Source: Candidatus Tayloriibacteriota bacterium
GTDB taxonomy: Bacteria; Patescibacteriota; Minisyncoccia; Phycocordibacterales; PALSA-1337
Direction of reading: 5' to 3'
Assembly: GCA_026395105.1 (NCBI GenBank)
Contig: JAPLZH010000020.1
Location: 1 to 12,743, forward strand
Length of the DNA: 12,743 nucleotides
Shown: piece by piece, positions 5,308 through 11,220 of the stretch
Numbering within the stretch: position 1 is the stretch's first letter
Layout of the letters: each line of letters opens with the position of its first letter
Made by a program: the position numbers and the translations under genes
The notes under the pieces: generated by a model
What the model was told of the DNA's origin: nothing
What the model saw: only the letters and a program-made list of their open reading frames with translations
Database searches by the model: none

Positions 5308-5739
5308 ATGAAGACAGTAATAATATCTCCGATAAACGTGGAGGAAAGGAATAAGCTTGAATTTAAGGCTGGCGATACAGTTCGCGTATGGCAGAAAATC
5401 CAGGAAAAGGATAAAACTCGCTTACAGGCTTTCGAAGGCTTAGTTTTAGCTAGAAAGCATGGCAAAGGAGCTAGCGCTTCTTTCACAGTCAGAAAAGTTA
5501 TGGATGGAGTAGGCGTAGAGAAAATCTACCCTCTATATTCTCCAATGATAGATAAGATTGAGATTACTCGCCGTGCAAAGGTTCGCCGATCAAAGCTTTA
5601 CTTCGTTCGCGAAAAGGCAGCAAAGGAAATTAAGCGCCAGATGCGAAGAGTGATGACTATGAAGGACGAAGATCTAGTAACTCCAGAAGAAGCTCCAGTA
5701 GTAGCAGAAAAGGCAGAGAAGATAGAAGAGGCAAAATAA
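5308..5739 (+). CDS. rplS: 50S ribosomal protein L19
   Basis: A 143-residue ribosomal protein of the large subunit, located at the 30S-50S interface. Core features are FKAGDTVRVWQKI at about 19-31, RLQAFEGLVLARK at 38-50, SFTVRKVMDGVGVEKIYPLYSP at 58-79 and the signature KVRRSKLYFVRE at 91-102. Family members are usually about 115-120 residues; here an extra tail of about 25 residues rich in Glu, Lys and Ala (KDEDLVTPEEAPVVAEKAEK) follows. Such tails occur on some CPR ribosomal proteins (my recollection). The frame runs back to a TTG at 5269, but that lies in the promoter; ATG 5308 gives the normal L19 N-terminus. A strong terminator closes the unit. Confidence 0.95.
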   Translation: MKTVIISPINVEERNKLEFKAGDTVRVWQKIQEKDKTRLQAFEGLVLARKHGKGASASFTVRKVMDGVGVEKIYPLYSPMIDKIEITRRAKVRRSKLYFVREKAAKEIKRQMRRVMTMKDEDLVTPEEAPVVAEKAEKIEEAK

Positions 5740-5754
5740 TTTTAAATTAAAATA

Positions 5755-5784
5755 AAAACAAGGCCCCGAAAGGGGTTTTGTTTT
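5755..5784 (+). terminator. Intrinsic terminator of rplS
   Basis: CCCC-GAAA-GGGG, with a GNRA tetraloop, is extended by A-tract/T-tract pairing (AAAACAAGG with TTTTGTTTT, two G-U pairs) to about 13 bp. The tail TTTTGTTTT makes it a classical, possibly bidirectional, terminator. Confidence 0.9.
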
Positions 5785-5832
5785 ATATAAAATTAGATAT
5801 AAAATCTTTATGAATTTTTTGCAAAATTTTAT

Positions 5833-5860
5833 TTGCAATACTCGGGCGGAGGCGTAAAAT
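5833..5860 (+). promoter_or_regulatory. Leaderless promoter of the LAGLIDADG gene
   Basis: -35 TTGCAA (5833-5838), a 16-nt spacer and -10 TAAAAT (5855-5860) end 6 nt before the GTG at 5867. The -35 is the right arm of a 7-bp inverted repeat, TTGCAAA/TTTGCAA (5819-5825, 5832-5838), which could be an operator. Confidence 0.5.
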
Positions 5861-5866
5861 GTTTTT

Positions 5867-6547
5867 GTGAAAATTAAAAAAGAAAAGAAAAAAGGCGGGG
5901 CGAGGCCGAAGGGGAAGGTGAATATAAAATGGTCGCCTGATTTTGCTTATGCTGTAGGGTTATTGGCGAGTGACGGTCATATATCAAAGGACGGTAGGCA
6001 TATATCATTTGTTTCAAAAGACATAGAGCAGACCTTGAATTTTGCTATTTGCCTCGGAATTAATAATAAGATAGGGAATACATTCGGTTCATTTAACAAT
6101 ATTGCTACTAGAATTCAGTTTGGAGATGTTAAATTTGTAGAATTTCTTAATGAAATAGGAATTACTAAGGCAAAATCTAAAACAATAGGAGAATTAAAGA
6201 TCCCCGACGAGTATTTCTTTGATTTTTTAAGAGGAGAGTTTGATGGGGACGGGAGTACATATTCGTATTGGGATAAAAGATGGAGATCGAGCTTTATGTA
6301 CTATCTTGAATTTGCATCGGCAAGCCAAAACTTTATTGATTGGATGGCCTCAAATATACTTAGGCTATCTGGGGCAAAATGGCATGTCACGAGAAATAGG
6401 AGAAATTCTTGCCTACAGCTTAAATTTGCTAAAAAGTCTGCATTGATAATCATAAAGAAAATGTATTATTCTGGGGTAAAAACATTCTTGCCTAGAAAGC
6501 GCTTGAAAATTGATAAAATGTTAGGTATAGTGGGGCAGTCAGTATAG
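5867..6547 (+). CDS. Stand-alone LAGLIDADG-type homing endonuclease
   Basis: A 226-residue protein with two LAGLIDADG helices: AVGLLASDG at 29-37 and LRGEFDGDG at 121-129. Asp36 and Asp128 sit at the metal-binding catalytic position, so both motifs look intact. Two motifs in one chain imply a monomeric enzyme that cuts a long asymmetric site. The N-terminus is a lysine-rich patch (KIKKEKKKGGARPKGK). No intein splice motif or host protein sequence surrounds it and the adjacent tRNA-Leu is uninterrupted, so it is free-standing in the gap between rplS and tRNA-Leu. Relatives of this fold also act as transcription regulators, so nuclease activity is inferred. The GTG start at 5867 is supported by the promoter spacing. 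It ends in TAG. Confidence 0.85.
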   Translation: MKIKKEKKKGGARPKGKVNIKWSPDFAYAVGLLASDGHISKDGRHISFVSKDIEQTLNFAICLGINNKIGNTFGSFNNIATRIQFGDVKFVEFLNEIGITKAKSKTIGELKIPDEYFFDFLRGEFDGDGSTYSYWDKRWRSSFMYYLEFASASQNFIDWMASNILRLSGAKWHVTRNRRNSCLQLKFAKKSALIIIKKMYYSGVKTFLPRKRLKIDKMLGIVGQSV

Positions 6548-6580
6548 AGTAGAAAACCTCGTCTGTATTGACGCTAGTAT

Positions 6581-6663
6581 GCGCAGGTGGTGTAATGGTA
6601 AACATGCAGTCTTGAGGTGGCTGTGTCCTTTTGGACGTGGAGGTTCGAGTCCTCTCCTGCGCA
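6581..6663 (+). tRNA. tRNA-Leu (anticodon GAG)
   Basis: An 83-nt class II tRNA: acceptor GCGCAGG/CCTGCGC, D arm GTGT...ACAT, anticodon stem CAGTC/GGCTG with loop TTGAGGT (GAG), long variable arm TGTCC-TTTT-GGACG, T arm GGAGG-TTCGAGT-CCTCT, discriminator A. CCA is not encoded. Unlike tRNA-Val and tRNA-His it has no inverted copy of its 3' end downstream. Confidence 0.93.
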
Positions 6664-6685
6664 CTGATATGTACCCTATAAAGTA

Positions 6686-6717
6686 GACACAGAAAATAGG
6701 TGTCGCGGTTTTTGTTT
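6686..6717 (+). terminator. Weak possible terminator after tRNA-Leu
   Basis: A 5-bp stem, GACAC (6686-6690) with GTGTC (6700-6704), is followed by GCGG and TTTTTGTTT. The stem is short and the T-run overlaps the possible -35 of the next promoter, so support is weak. Confidence 0.3.
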
Positions 6718-6739
6718 GCAGGTATTCTTATGGTAAAAT
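6712..6739 (+). promoter_or_regulatory. Leaderless promoter of the mntA/hepT pair
   Basis: -10 TAAAAT (6734-6739), with an upstream TG (TGGTAAAAT, extended -10), ends 6 nt before ATG 6746. The -35 is poor (TTGTTT at 6712-6717, spacer 16). Confidence 0.55.
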
Positions 6740-6745
6740 ATTGTC

Positions 6746-7045
6746 ATGAACGATAATGTGAAAAACATAGCTGAAATTATAAAGCCTACTTTAGATAAGT
6801 ATGGTGTTCGTTATGCAGGAGTATTTGGTTCCCAGGCTAGGGGAGATGAAAGGCCTGATAGTGATGTAGATATTTTAGTGGCTCTAGGTGATAAAGCTTT
6901 TTCAGTCTGGGATACTGTGGGGTTAAGGGATGAATTATCTTCTCGGTTAAAAAAACGAGTTGATTTGGTTCTTGAAAAGTCAATTATTCCGTATTTTAAG
7001 GATTATATTTATCGCGACTTAAAAATAATTTATGGTTCAAAGTAA
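6746..7045 (+). CDS. mntA: MntA-like minimal nucleotidyltransferase (antitoxin)
   Basis: A 99-residue minimal nucleotidyltransferase. The signature GSQARG at 28-33 and DSDVDILV at 38-45, with Asp40 and Asp42 as metal ligands, is complete. In characterised MntA-HepT systems the nucleotidyltransferase silences the HEPN toxin by adding AMP to a tyrosine near its active site. The next gene encodes exactly such a HEPN protein and overlaps this one by 14 nt, so the two are translationally coupled. The ATG at 6746 coincides with the predicted transcription start. The symbol is given by family and pairing; a nucleotidyltransferase with another role remains possible. Confidence 0.87.
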   Translation: MNDNVKNIAEIIKPTLDKYGVRYAGVFGSQARGDERPDSDVDILVALGDKAFSVWDTVGLRDELSSRLKKRVDLVLEKSIIPYFKDYIYRDLKIIYGSK

Positions 7046-7391
7046 TAATAAAGACAGTAAGGCGTATTTACTACTGATCATGGACGCCATCGCTAAGATA
7101 AAGAATTTTACAAATGGCCTAACATTTGAGGTTTTTTCTAAGGATAATAAAACCCAGAGTGCTGTCATTATGCAGTTACAAGTCATCGGTGAATTAGCCA
7201 AAAAGGTTCCAGATGAAATAAAGACAGGGATACCTATTCCATGGAAAAATATGGCAGGTTTTCGTGATATGATTTCTCATGATTATTTCGGACTCGATCT
7301 CGAGACGGTATGGCACACTGTTGAAAAAAGTATTATAGACGCAGAGGCCGAATTACAAAAATATATCGAATCTTCTAAGGCTCCTGAATAA
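7032..7391 (+). CDS. hepT: HepT-like HEPN-domain ribonuclease toxin (DUF86)
   Basis: A 119-residue all-helical HEPN protein of the HepT/DUF86 group. Its RX4HXY motif, R78-DMIS-H83-D-Y85, holds the expected RNase residues Arg and His and the tyrosine that is AMPylated in studied HepT toxins. GELAKKVPDEI at 53-63 and PWKNMAGFRDMISHDYFG at about 70-87 are typical of the family. It overlaps mntA by 14 nt, with the antitoxin first. Its 3' end overlaps the convergent M16 peptidase gene by 17 nt. As all catalytic residues are present, the toxin appears functional. Confidence 0.88.
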   Translation: MVQSNNKDSKAYLLLIMDAIAKIKNFTNGLTFEVFSKDNKTQSAVIMQLQVIGELAKKVPDEIKTGIPIPWKNMAGFRDMISHDYFGLDLETVWHTVEKSIIDAEAELQKYIESSKAPE

Positions 7392-8658
7392 ACCAGAAAA
7401 GTTTATCTTCCGAAAGCTCGTCTCGCACTAAATCACAAACCTGCTTAAATGTTACTGCTTCTCGCTCTTTTATAGCTTCCGTCACTGTTTTAATGGGGGC
7501 AAAGTGTGACAAATCATCTGTGGCATTATCAGCAATGTTCGAAGCCGTCGTCTCCATTGCTATCAAATTTTCTAATCTCATTCTCTGTGTCTCTTCGAAT
7601 CTAGGGCGAACTTCTTTCGCGCCTTCTGCCACTTTATCTAAAATCTCACGAATAATTTTCTTTGCCTCATCTGCTTTAGAAGGCTCGATTCCGATGTATA
7701 AGTCCCATGCATCGTGCCCAAGATTTCTCTCCACACCGATCCTAGGACTATAAGTGGCCCCGAGCTTCCCGCGAAGGGTTTCGAATATAAACTGTCTGAT
7801 CAGTGAATTTGCTGTACCCCAAACGGCCGGATTTTTCATCGGCTTCGTTAAACGAAAAGCGTGAATCTCTGTCTGCTTCGGAACAGAATCTTCATTTAAG
7901 CCGAAAAACTCTTTTGCTGAAATTTTTAAATGCCTATTTTCCGGTGGCTCGAATGACTCCGCCTTTATCTTTTTAATATTTTGCGCCGTCTTTGGAATTC
8001 CGACTAAGAATTCCTTTGCCACTTTCTTTGCCTCGGCCATACTGATGTCTCCTGTAAAAATGAGCTCTATATTTCCAGTATGATAATGATTTCTATGAAA
8101 AGCTACTATATCCTCCTTAGTCACTTTCGCCACAGTATCTGACCAGCCGAAGGCAAAGACTTGGCGTCCGTAAATATTTTCTCTATAAAGCTGTTTATTA
8201 ATATCCTTAAAAAGCTTTTCTTTCTTAGGATTATTAAGGCGCCCCCAGATTTCCTGAGTGATGACACCTCTTTCACGCTCTATCTCATCCGGCAAAAGTA
8301 GGGGATGAGCGACCATCTCTTTTAGAACCTCCACTCCTTTCGATAAATTTTCCTTTAAAACTTTGCCTTCGAAAACGGTTTTGGCAAATGAAGTGTAAGC
8401 ATTTAGAGAATTCATAAAAATCTGCCTACTAATCCTCTCAAGTATTTCAAAAGACGGATATTTTTCCGTGCCGTTAAATGGCAAATGTTCAAAGAAATGC
8501 GCCACACCCTCTTTGCCTTCAGGATCGTTTAGTGCCCCCACGTGAACGAGTACGCGGATTTCTACCCAGCTATTTGCCCATGGGAGTTTCTTAATATGGA
8601 CAGGAACGCCTGAGACTTTAGAGGAAGTGAATTTGTATTGGTCGAAAGCGATTTTCAT
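7375..8658 (-). CDS. M16-family zinc metallopeptidase
   Basis: A 427-residue peptidase of the pitrilysin/processing-peptidase family, which degrades or trims peptides using zinc. The inverted zinc motif is H54-F-F-E57-H58 with E57 as catalytic base; a third ligand is expected in ERERGVITQEI (127-137), probably E136. The C-terminal domain carries LRGKLGATYSPRIG at about 295-308, the Arg/Tyr region that binds substrate in this family. One chain holds both M16 domains, as in bacterial processing-peptidase-like members that dimerise. No signal peptide is visible, so it is probably cytosolic. The ATG at 8658 fits a promoter with -10 TATACT ending 6 nt upstream. It diverges from the adenosyltransferase gene and converges with hepT. 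Confidence 0.92.
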   Translation of the reverse strand: MKIAFDQYKFTSSKVSGVPVHIKKLPWANSWVEIRVLVHVGALNDPEGKEGVAHFFEHLPFNGTEKYPSFEILERISRQIFMNSLNAYTSFAKTVFEGKVLKENLSKGVEVLKEMVAHPLLLPDEIERERGVITQEIWGRLNNPKKEKLFKDINKQLYRENIYGRQVFAFGWSDTVAKVTKEDIVAFHRNHYHTGNIELIFTGDISMAEAKKVAKEFLVGIPKTAQNIKKIKAESFEPPENRHLKISAKEFFGLNEDSVPKQTEIHAFRLTKPMKNPAVWGTANSLIRQFIFETLRGKLGATYSPRIGVERNLGHDAWDLYIGIEPSKADEAKKIIREILDKVAEGAKEVRPRFEETQRMRLENLIAMETTASNIADNATDDLSHFAPIKTVTEAIKEREAVTFKQVCDLVRDELSEDKLFWFIQEP

Positions 8659-8664
8659 GAAAGT

Positions 8665-8692
8665 AGTATACAGTTTAGGGGAAGTTTGTAAA
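8665..8692 (-). promoter_or_regulatory. Leaderless promoter of the M16 peptidase gene
   Basis: On the minus strand, -35 TTTACA (8692-8687), a 16-nt spacer and -10 TATACT (8670-8665) end 6 nt before the ATG. The -35 overlaps that of the divergent adenosyltransferase promoter, so the two may compete. Confidence 0.6.
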
Positions 8693-8713
8693 ACTTTAGG
8701 GTGGTGCTAAAAT
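8686..8713 (+). promoter_or_regulatory. Leaderless promoter of the adenosyltransferase gene
   Basis: -35 TTGTAA (8686-8691), a 16-nt spacer and -10 TAAAAT (8708-8713), with TG one base upstream (TGCTAAAAT), end 6 nt before ATG 8720. Confidence 0.6.
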
Positions 8714-8719
8714 TAATTC

Positions 8720-9250
8720 ATGTTATACACTGGAAAAGGTGATAAAGGCACCACTAAAACCTTTGGTTGTAATCAAAGCATTTCTAAAAGCTCGGCGGTG
8801 ACTGAGGCGCTCGGCTCGCTAGACGAAATTAATTCATTTCTCGGCATCATTAAAACTAAAGTCGAAAATGTGAAATATAAAAAGATAGTGCATGAGGTGC
8901 AGGAAAGTCTTTTTATAGTTCAGGCGGAAGTCGCTGGATTTCCGAAGCCTCTCTCTAAAGGCAAAGTGGGGGAGCTCGAGAAAATAATCGCCGAGGCTGA
9001 AAAAGAGCTTCCGAAAATTAAAACTTTCTTTATTTCTGGCGGAACGGAGGTGGCGGCATTTTTTGACTTCGCCCGTACGATAGCACGCAGAGCGGAGAGG
9101 AGAGTGGTGGCTGTGGCAGAGGAGGGGAAGGTCGCTGTTAGTGATTCTACGCTCGCATATTTAAACCGACTTTCATCTTTGCTCTATGCTTTAGCCAGAC
9201 TTTCTAATCATGAGGCGGGGGTGAAGGAGGATGCGCCGGATTATAAATAA
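8720..9250 (+). CDS. PduO-type cob(I)alamin adenosyltransferase
   Basis: A 176-residue ATP:cob(I)alamin adenosyltransferase that makes adenosylcobalamin. Family hallmarks are all present: YTGKGDKGTT at 3-12 (ATP binding), ALGSLDEINSFLG at 30-42, FARTIARRAERRV at 117-129 and YLNRLSSLLYALAR at 147-160. R119, R123, R124 and E126 match human MMAB R186, R190, R191 and E193 by spacing. The family is trimeric and cytosolic. No cobalamin biosynthesis or B12-dependent enzyme lies in the window. In reduced CPR genomes the likely client is an adenosylcobalamin-dependent (class II) ribonucleotide reductase, which is an inference. It is transcribed divergently from the M16 peptidase gene. Confidence 0.95.
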   Translation: MLYTGKGDKGTTKTFGCNQSISKSSAVTEALGSLDEINSFLGIIKTKVENVKYKKIVHEVQESLFIVQAEVAGFPKPLSKGKVGELEKIIAEAEKELPKIKTFFISGGTEVAAFFDFARTIARRAERRVVAVAEEGKVAVSDSTLAYLNRLSSLLYALARLSNHEAGVKEDAPDYK

Positions 9251-9271
9251 GATGCTAAAAAGCGGATTTTA

Positions 9272-9280
9272 TGTTATACA
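9272..9280 (+). promoter_or_regulatory. Extended -10 promoter of tRNA-His
   Basis: TGTTATACA carries TG one base before TATACA, which ends 17 nt before the tRNA. No convincing -35 is visible. Initiation is expected near 9287, leaving a short 5' leader for RNase P. Confidence 0.45.
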
Positions 9281-9297
9281 TTTAGGGTGCAATATAT

Positions 9298-9370
9298 GGT
9301 GTCTATTGTGTAATGGTTAGCACTCACCCCTGTGGAGGGTGCAGTATGGGTTCGAATCCCATTAGACACC
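9298..9370 (+). tRNA. tRNA-His (anticodon GUG)
   Basis: The extra G-1 (9298) typical of tRNA-His is encoded and pairs with C73 (9370). Acceptor GTGTCTA/TAGACAC, D arm GTG...CAC, anticodon stem CACCC/GGGTG with loop CTGTGGA (GTG at 9332-9334), T arm ATGGG-TTCGAAT-CCCAT. A complete CCA is not encoded (CA follows). A terminator and hairpin element B follow. Confidence 0.95.
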
Positions 9371-9375
9371 CACGA

Positions 9376-9399
9376 AAAAATCCGCGTAAGCGGATTTTT
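9376..9399 (+). terminator. Terminator of tRNA-His
   Basis: AAAAATCCGC and GCGGATTTTT form a perfect 10-bp stem with loop GTAA; the A- and T-tracts make it usable in both directions. It starts 5 nt past the mature tRNA. AAGCGGATTTT also occurs upstream of the tRNA at about 9260-9270. Confidence 0.9.
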
Positions 9400-9405
9400 A
9401 AGTGC

Positions 9406-9565
9406 GGTGGCTAATGGGATTCGAACGCCGGAGCGCACGTAGTGGCGAGCGGTAGCGAGCCACGAAGCCCGCGCCGAGTACGGCGCGGGCGCGAGGCGGT
9501 GCAGAGAGCGGCTTTTTGCGACGGCAAAAAGCCGACTCGCGGGCGAATCCCATTAGACCCGCCCC
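9406..9565 (+). repeat. tRNA-anchored hairpin element, copy B (tRNA-His)
   Basis: In order: an inverted copy of the tRNA-His 3' end (9406-9425, one mismatch in 20); ATTCGAA-C-GCCGGAGC (to 9434); a hairpin GTGGC...GCCAC (9442-9463) with facing GA/GA steps; a 10-bp hairpin (9467-9476 with 9481-9490); GCGAGGCGGTG (9491-9501); an 11-bp hairpin (9509-9519 with 9524-9534) with tip GC-GACG-GC; and a direct copy, CGAATCCCATTAGAC (9544-9558). The inverted and direct tRNA ends can pair with each other, closing the element. It is much more GC-rich than its surroundings. The minus-strand frame across it looks like a by-product of the GC-rich repeats. With tRNA-His it accounts for most of the gene-free stretch 9251-9680. 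Confidence 0.8.
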
Positions 9566-9603
9566 ATTCAGAAATGATTTGCTGTAAAGCAACATACCCT
9601 AAA

Positions 9604-9672
9604 CCGTGAAAAACCGTATTTATTCACACTTTTTCACGATTATCTTGACAAAACAGTGAAAAAGCCTATAAT
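9604..9672 (+). promoter_or_regulatory. Consensus promoter of fic with repeated GTGAAAAA operator-like motif
   Basis: Perfect -35 TTGACA (9645-9650) and -10 TATAAT (9667-9672) are 16 nt apart, with the start codon 8 nt after the -10. GTGAAAAA occurs at 9606-9613, inverted at 9630-9637 and again at 9656-9663 inside the spacer. The first two form a 9-bp inverted repeat (CGTGAAAAA/TTTTTCACG). A repressor acting on this strong promoter is inferred. Confidence 0.7.
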
Positions 9673-9680
9673 ATAGCTAT

Positions 9681-10580
9681 ATGGCAAAAACACCCGCAGT
9701 ATTTAATAAGATTAATGCGCTTAGAGAAAGATATTACAAAGCGTCTATTGGGAAGGATGCCCTAATTAAACTTATCAGTGAAGCAGAGATTGCCGACCAA
9801 GTATATAACTCTAACGCTATCGAGAACAGCACCCTGTCTCTCGAGGAAACTGAAAAGATTCTTCTTCAGATAGATTTGGACCGTTATATTTCCGAAAGAG
9901 AATTATTTGAGGCAAAAAACCTCGCTCGGGTCGTCTCATATATCGACATGAGAGCAAAAGAGCAGGAATTAAGTCCTCTCGTCATTCAGACACTTCATAA
10001 AATGCTTTTGTCGAATATTCGTGATGAGATCGCAGGAAGGTTTCGTATAGGTGATGAGCGTGTTCGTGTCGGTAGTCACATAGCACCGAGAGCACTAGAG
10101 ATCGATTCCAGTATTCAGGAAATGTTTGGAGAATTTAATGCAAAAAGTCATGAAAATATCATAAAACGTATCGCTCGGCTACACCTTGCCTTTGAATACC
10201 TTCACCCGTTTAATGATGGGAACGGTCGCATTGGTCGTGTCATAAATAACTATCAGCTAATCCGTGAAGGTTTTGTACCGATTAATATTAAATTTATCGA
10301 CAGGAAGAAATACTATGATGCTTTTAAAGAGTTTGATGAAAAAGGGTCTACTGTAATCATGGAAGAGATTGTCGCTAAGGCACTTACGAATAGTTACCAC
10401 AAACGCTTGGCGTATCTTGAGGGCAAAAATATTATTACTCTTTCTGATTATGCAAAGAAGAATAAGATATCTCATTCTAATTTGATTAACAAAGCGGCAC
10501 GTCAAACTATCGAAGCCTTTCTGGAAAAAGGTGTGTGGAAGATCGGGGAAGAGTCATTGACTGAAGAAAAAAATAATTAA
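9681..10580 (+). CDS. Fic-family AMPylase-like protein with N-terminal inhibitory motif
   Basis: A 299-residue Fic protein, a family that usually transfers AMP from ATP to a hydroxyl of a target protein. The active site HPFNDGNGRIGR at 175-186 is complete, with catalytic His175. An inhibitory helix motif, S44-NAI-E48-N49, precedes the Fic core, matching the class II (S/T)xxxE(G/N) pattern, where the Glu blocks productive ATP binding. VRVGSHIAPRA at about 128-138 is the usual flap region. The C-terminal part (about 230-295) looks like a helical or winged-helix DNA-binding segment (ITLSDYAKKNKISHSNLINK), as in Fic proteins that regulate their own promoter. It has the strongest promoter in the window, with repeated GTGAAAAA motifs. 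A GNAT gene follows at 31 nt. Confidence 0.92.
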   Translation: MAKTPAVFNKINALRERYYKASIGKDALIKLISEAEIADQVYNSNAIENSTLSLEETEKILLQIDLDRYISERELFEAKNLARVVSYIDMRAKEQELSPLVIQTLHKMLLSNIRDEIAGRFRIGDERVRVGSHIAPRALEIDSSIQEMFGEFNAKSHENIIKRIARLHLAFEYLHPFNDGNGRIGRVINNYQLIREGFVPINIKFIDRKKYYDAFKEFDEKGSTVIMEEIVAKALTNSYHKRLAYLEGKNIITLSDYAKKNKISHSNLINKAARQTIEAFLEKGVWKIGEESLTEEKNN

Positions 10581-10585
10581 GGAGG
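10579..10585 (+). promoter_or_regulatory. Misplaced Shine-Dalgarno-like AAGGAGG
   Basis: A full AAGGAGG overlaps the fic stop codon but lies 26 nt before the ATG of the GNAT gene, too far for normal use. No ATG, GTG or TTG lies 5-10 nt downstream. Either it is accidental, or it recruits ribosomes for re-initiation. Confidence 0.35.
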
Positions 10586-10611
10586 ATAATAAAAACGCAT
10601 CTAACTTTTGT

Positions 10612-11157
10612 ATGAAAATAACCATTCAAAACGCAAATCCAGAAGATGTTTTAGGTAATAGCGAAGTATTTTATTACGGCTGGCTAGATACTTATCCAAA
10701 TAAAGAATGTGGCATAACGAGAGAAGATATAGAGGATCGTTTTAAAAACGGGAGAAATCCAGAAGCTCTAGAAAAAAAGAGAAAGCAAATTATAGAATTA
10801 ACCGTGAATGAGAAACTTTTTAATGCAAAAGACGGAGAGAAGATAGTTGGTGTATGTCGACTTAGAAAAAGTGAGAGAGAAGGAGAATTAACTGCGATTT
10901 ACATTCTGTCCGAATACAGAGGAGGGGGGATAGGCAAAATGTTTTGGAATGAAGCTTTAAAATTCTTTGATAACAGCAAAGATATCATCGTTAAGGTAGC
11001 TACCTATAACACTAAGGCTATCGAATTTTATAAAAAGCTCGGATTCTCAGAAACCGGAGAGGTATTTTCAGATGAAAACTTTAGAATGAAAAGTGGAGCG
11101 GTTATCCCAGAGACGAAGATGGTTATTAAAGCTAATTTAACCTTAAGAATAATGTAG
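10612..11157 (+). CDS. GNAT-family N-acetyltransferase
   Basis: A 181-residue acetyl-CoA-dependent transferase. Motif A, AIYILSEYRGGGIGKMFW at about 95-112, contains the R103-G-G-G-I-G pyrophosphate loop. Motif B, NTKAIEFYKKLGF at 133-145, is typical of GNAT proteins. The N-terminal 70 residues (including YYGWLDTYPNKECGI) are the acceptor-specific part and resemble small-molecule or ribosomal-protein acetyltransferases, but the substrate cannot be named. It starts 31 nt after fic and may share its transcript. The ATG at 10612 follows TTTTGT with no near Shine-Dalgarno. It ends in TAG, immediately followed by a TATAAT box for the next gene, the same arrangement as at 1881-1889. Confidence 0.88.
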   Translation: MKITIQNANPEDVLGNSEVFYYGWLDTYPNKECGITREDIEDRFKNGRNPEALEKKRKQIIELTVNEKLFNAKDGEKIVGVCRLRKSEREGELTAIYILSEYRGGGIGKMFWNEALKFFDNSKDIIVKVATYNTKAIEFYKKLGFSETGEVFSDENFRMKSGAVIPETKMVIKANLTLRIM

Positions 11158-11163
11158 TATAAT
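11158..11163 (+). promoter_or_regulatory. -10 box (TATAAT) of the coiled-coil gene
   Basis: A consensus TATAAT directly follows the GNAT stop codon TAG. No clear -35 is visible. The predicted leader is about 50 nt and contains a three-codon ATG frame (11167-11178) and an AU-rich segment, ATTATTAATATAAATA, before the start. Confidence 0.45.
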
Positions 11164-11220
11164 GGTATGAGTAAATAGCTCTATTTTTAAACTAAGAATT
11201 ATTAATATAAATATTTTTAT

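Noticed and set aside
9260..9270. AAGCGGATTTT repeated upstream and downstream of tRNA-His as attachment-like direct repeats
   Set aside because: Only about 11 nt, and the downstream copy is simply one arm of the terminator; no integrase is present.
9398..9595. Minus-strand open frame of 65 codons over the tRNA-His element
   Set aside because: Composition reflects the GC-rich hairpins, the peptide is Arg/Ala-rich with no recognisable pattern, and the region is better explained as a repeat.
11167..11178. Three-codon ATG frame in the leader of the coiled-coil gene
   Set aside because: Too short to support, has no ribosome signal and no attenuation structure; chance is likely.
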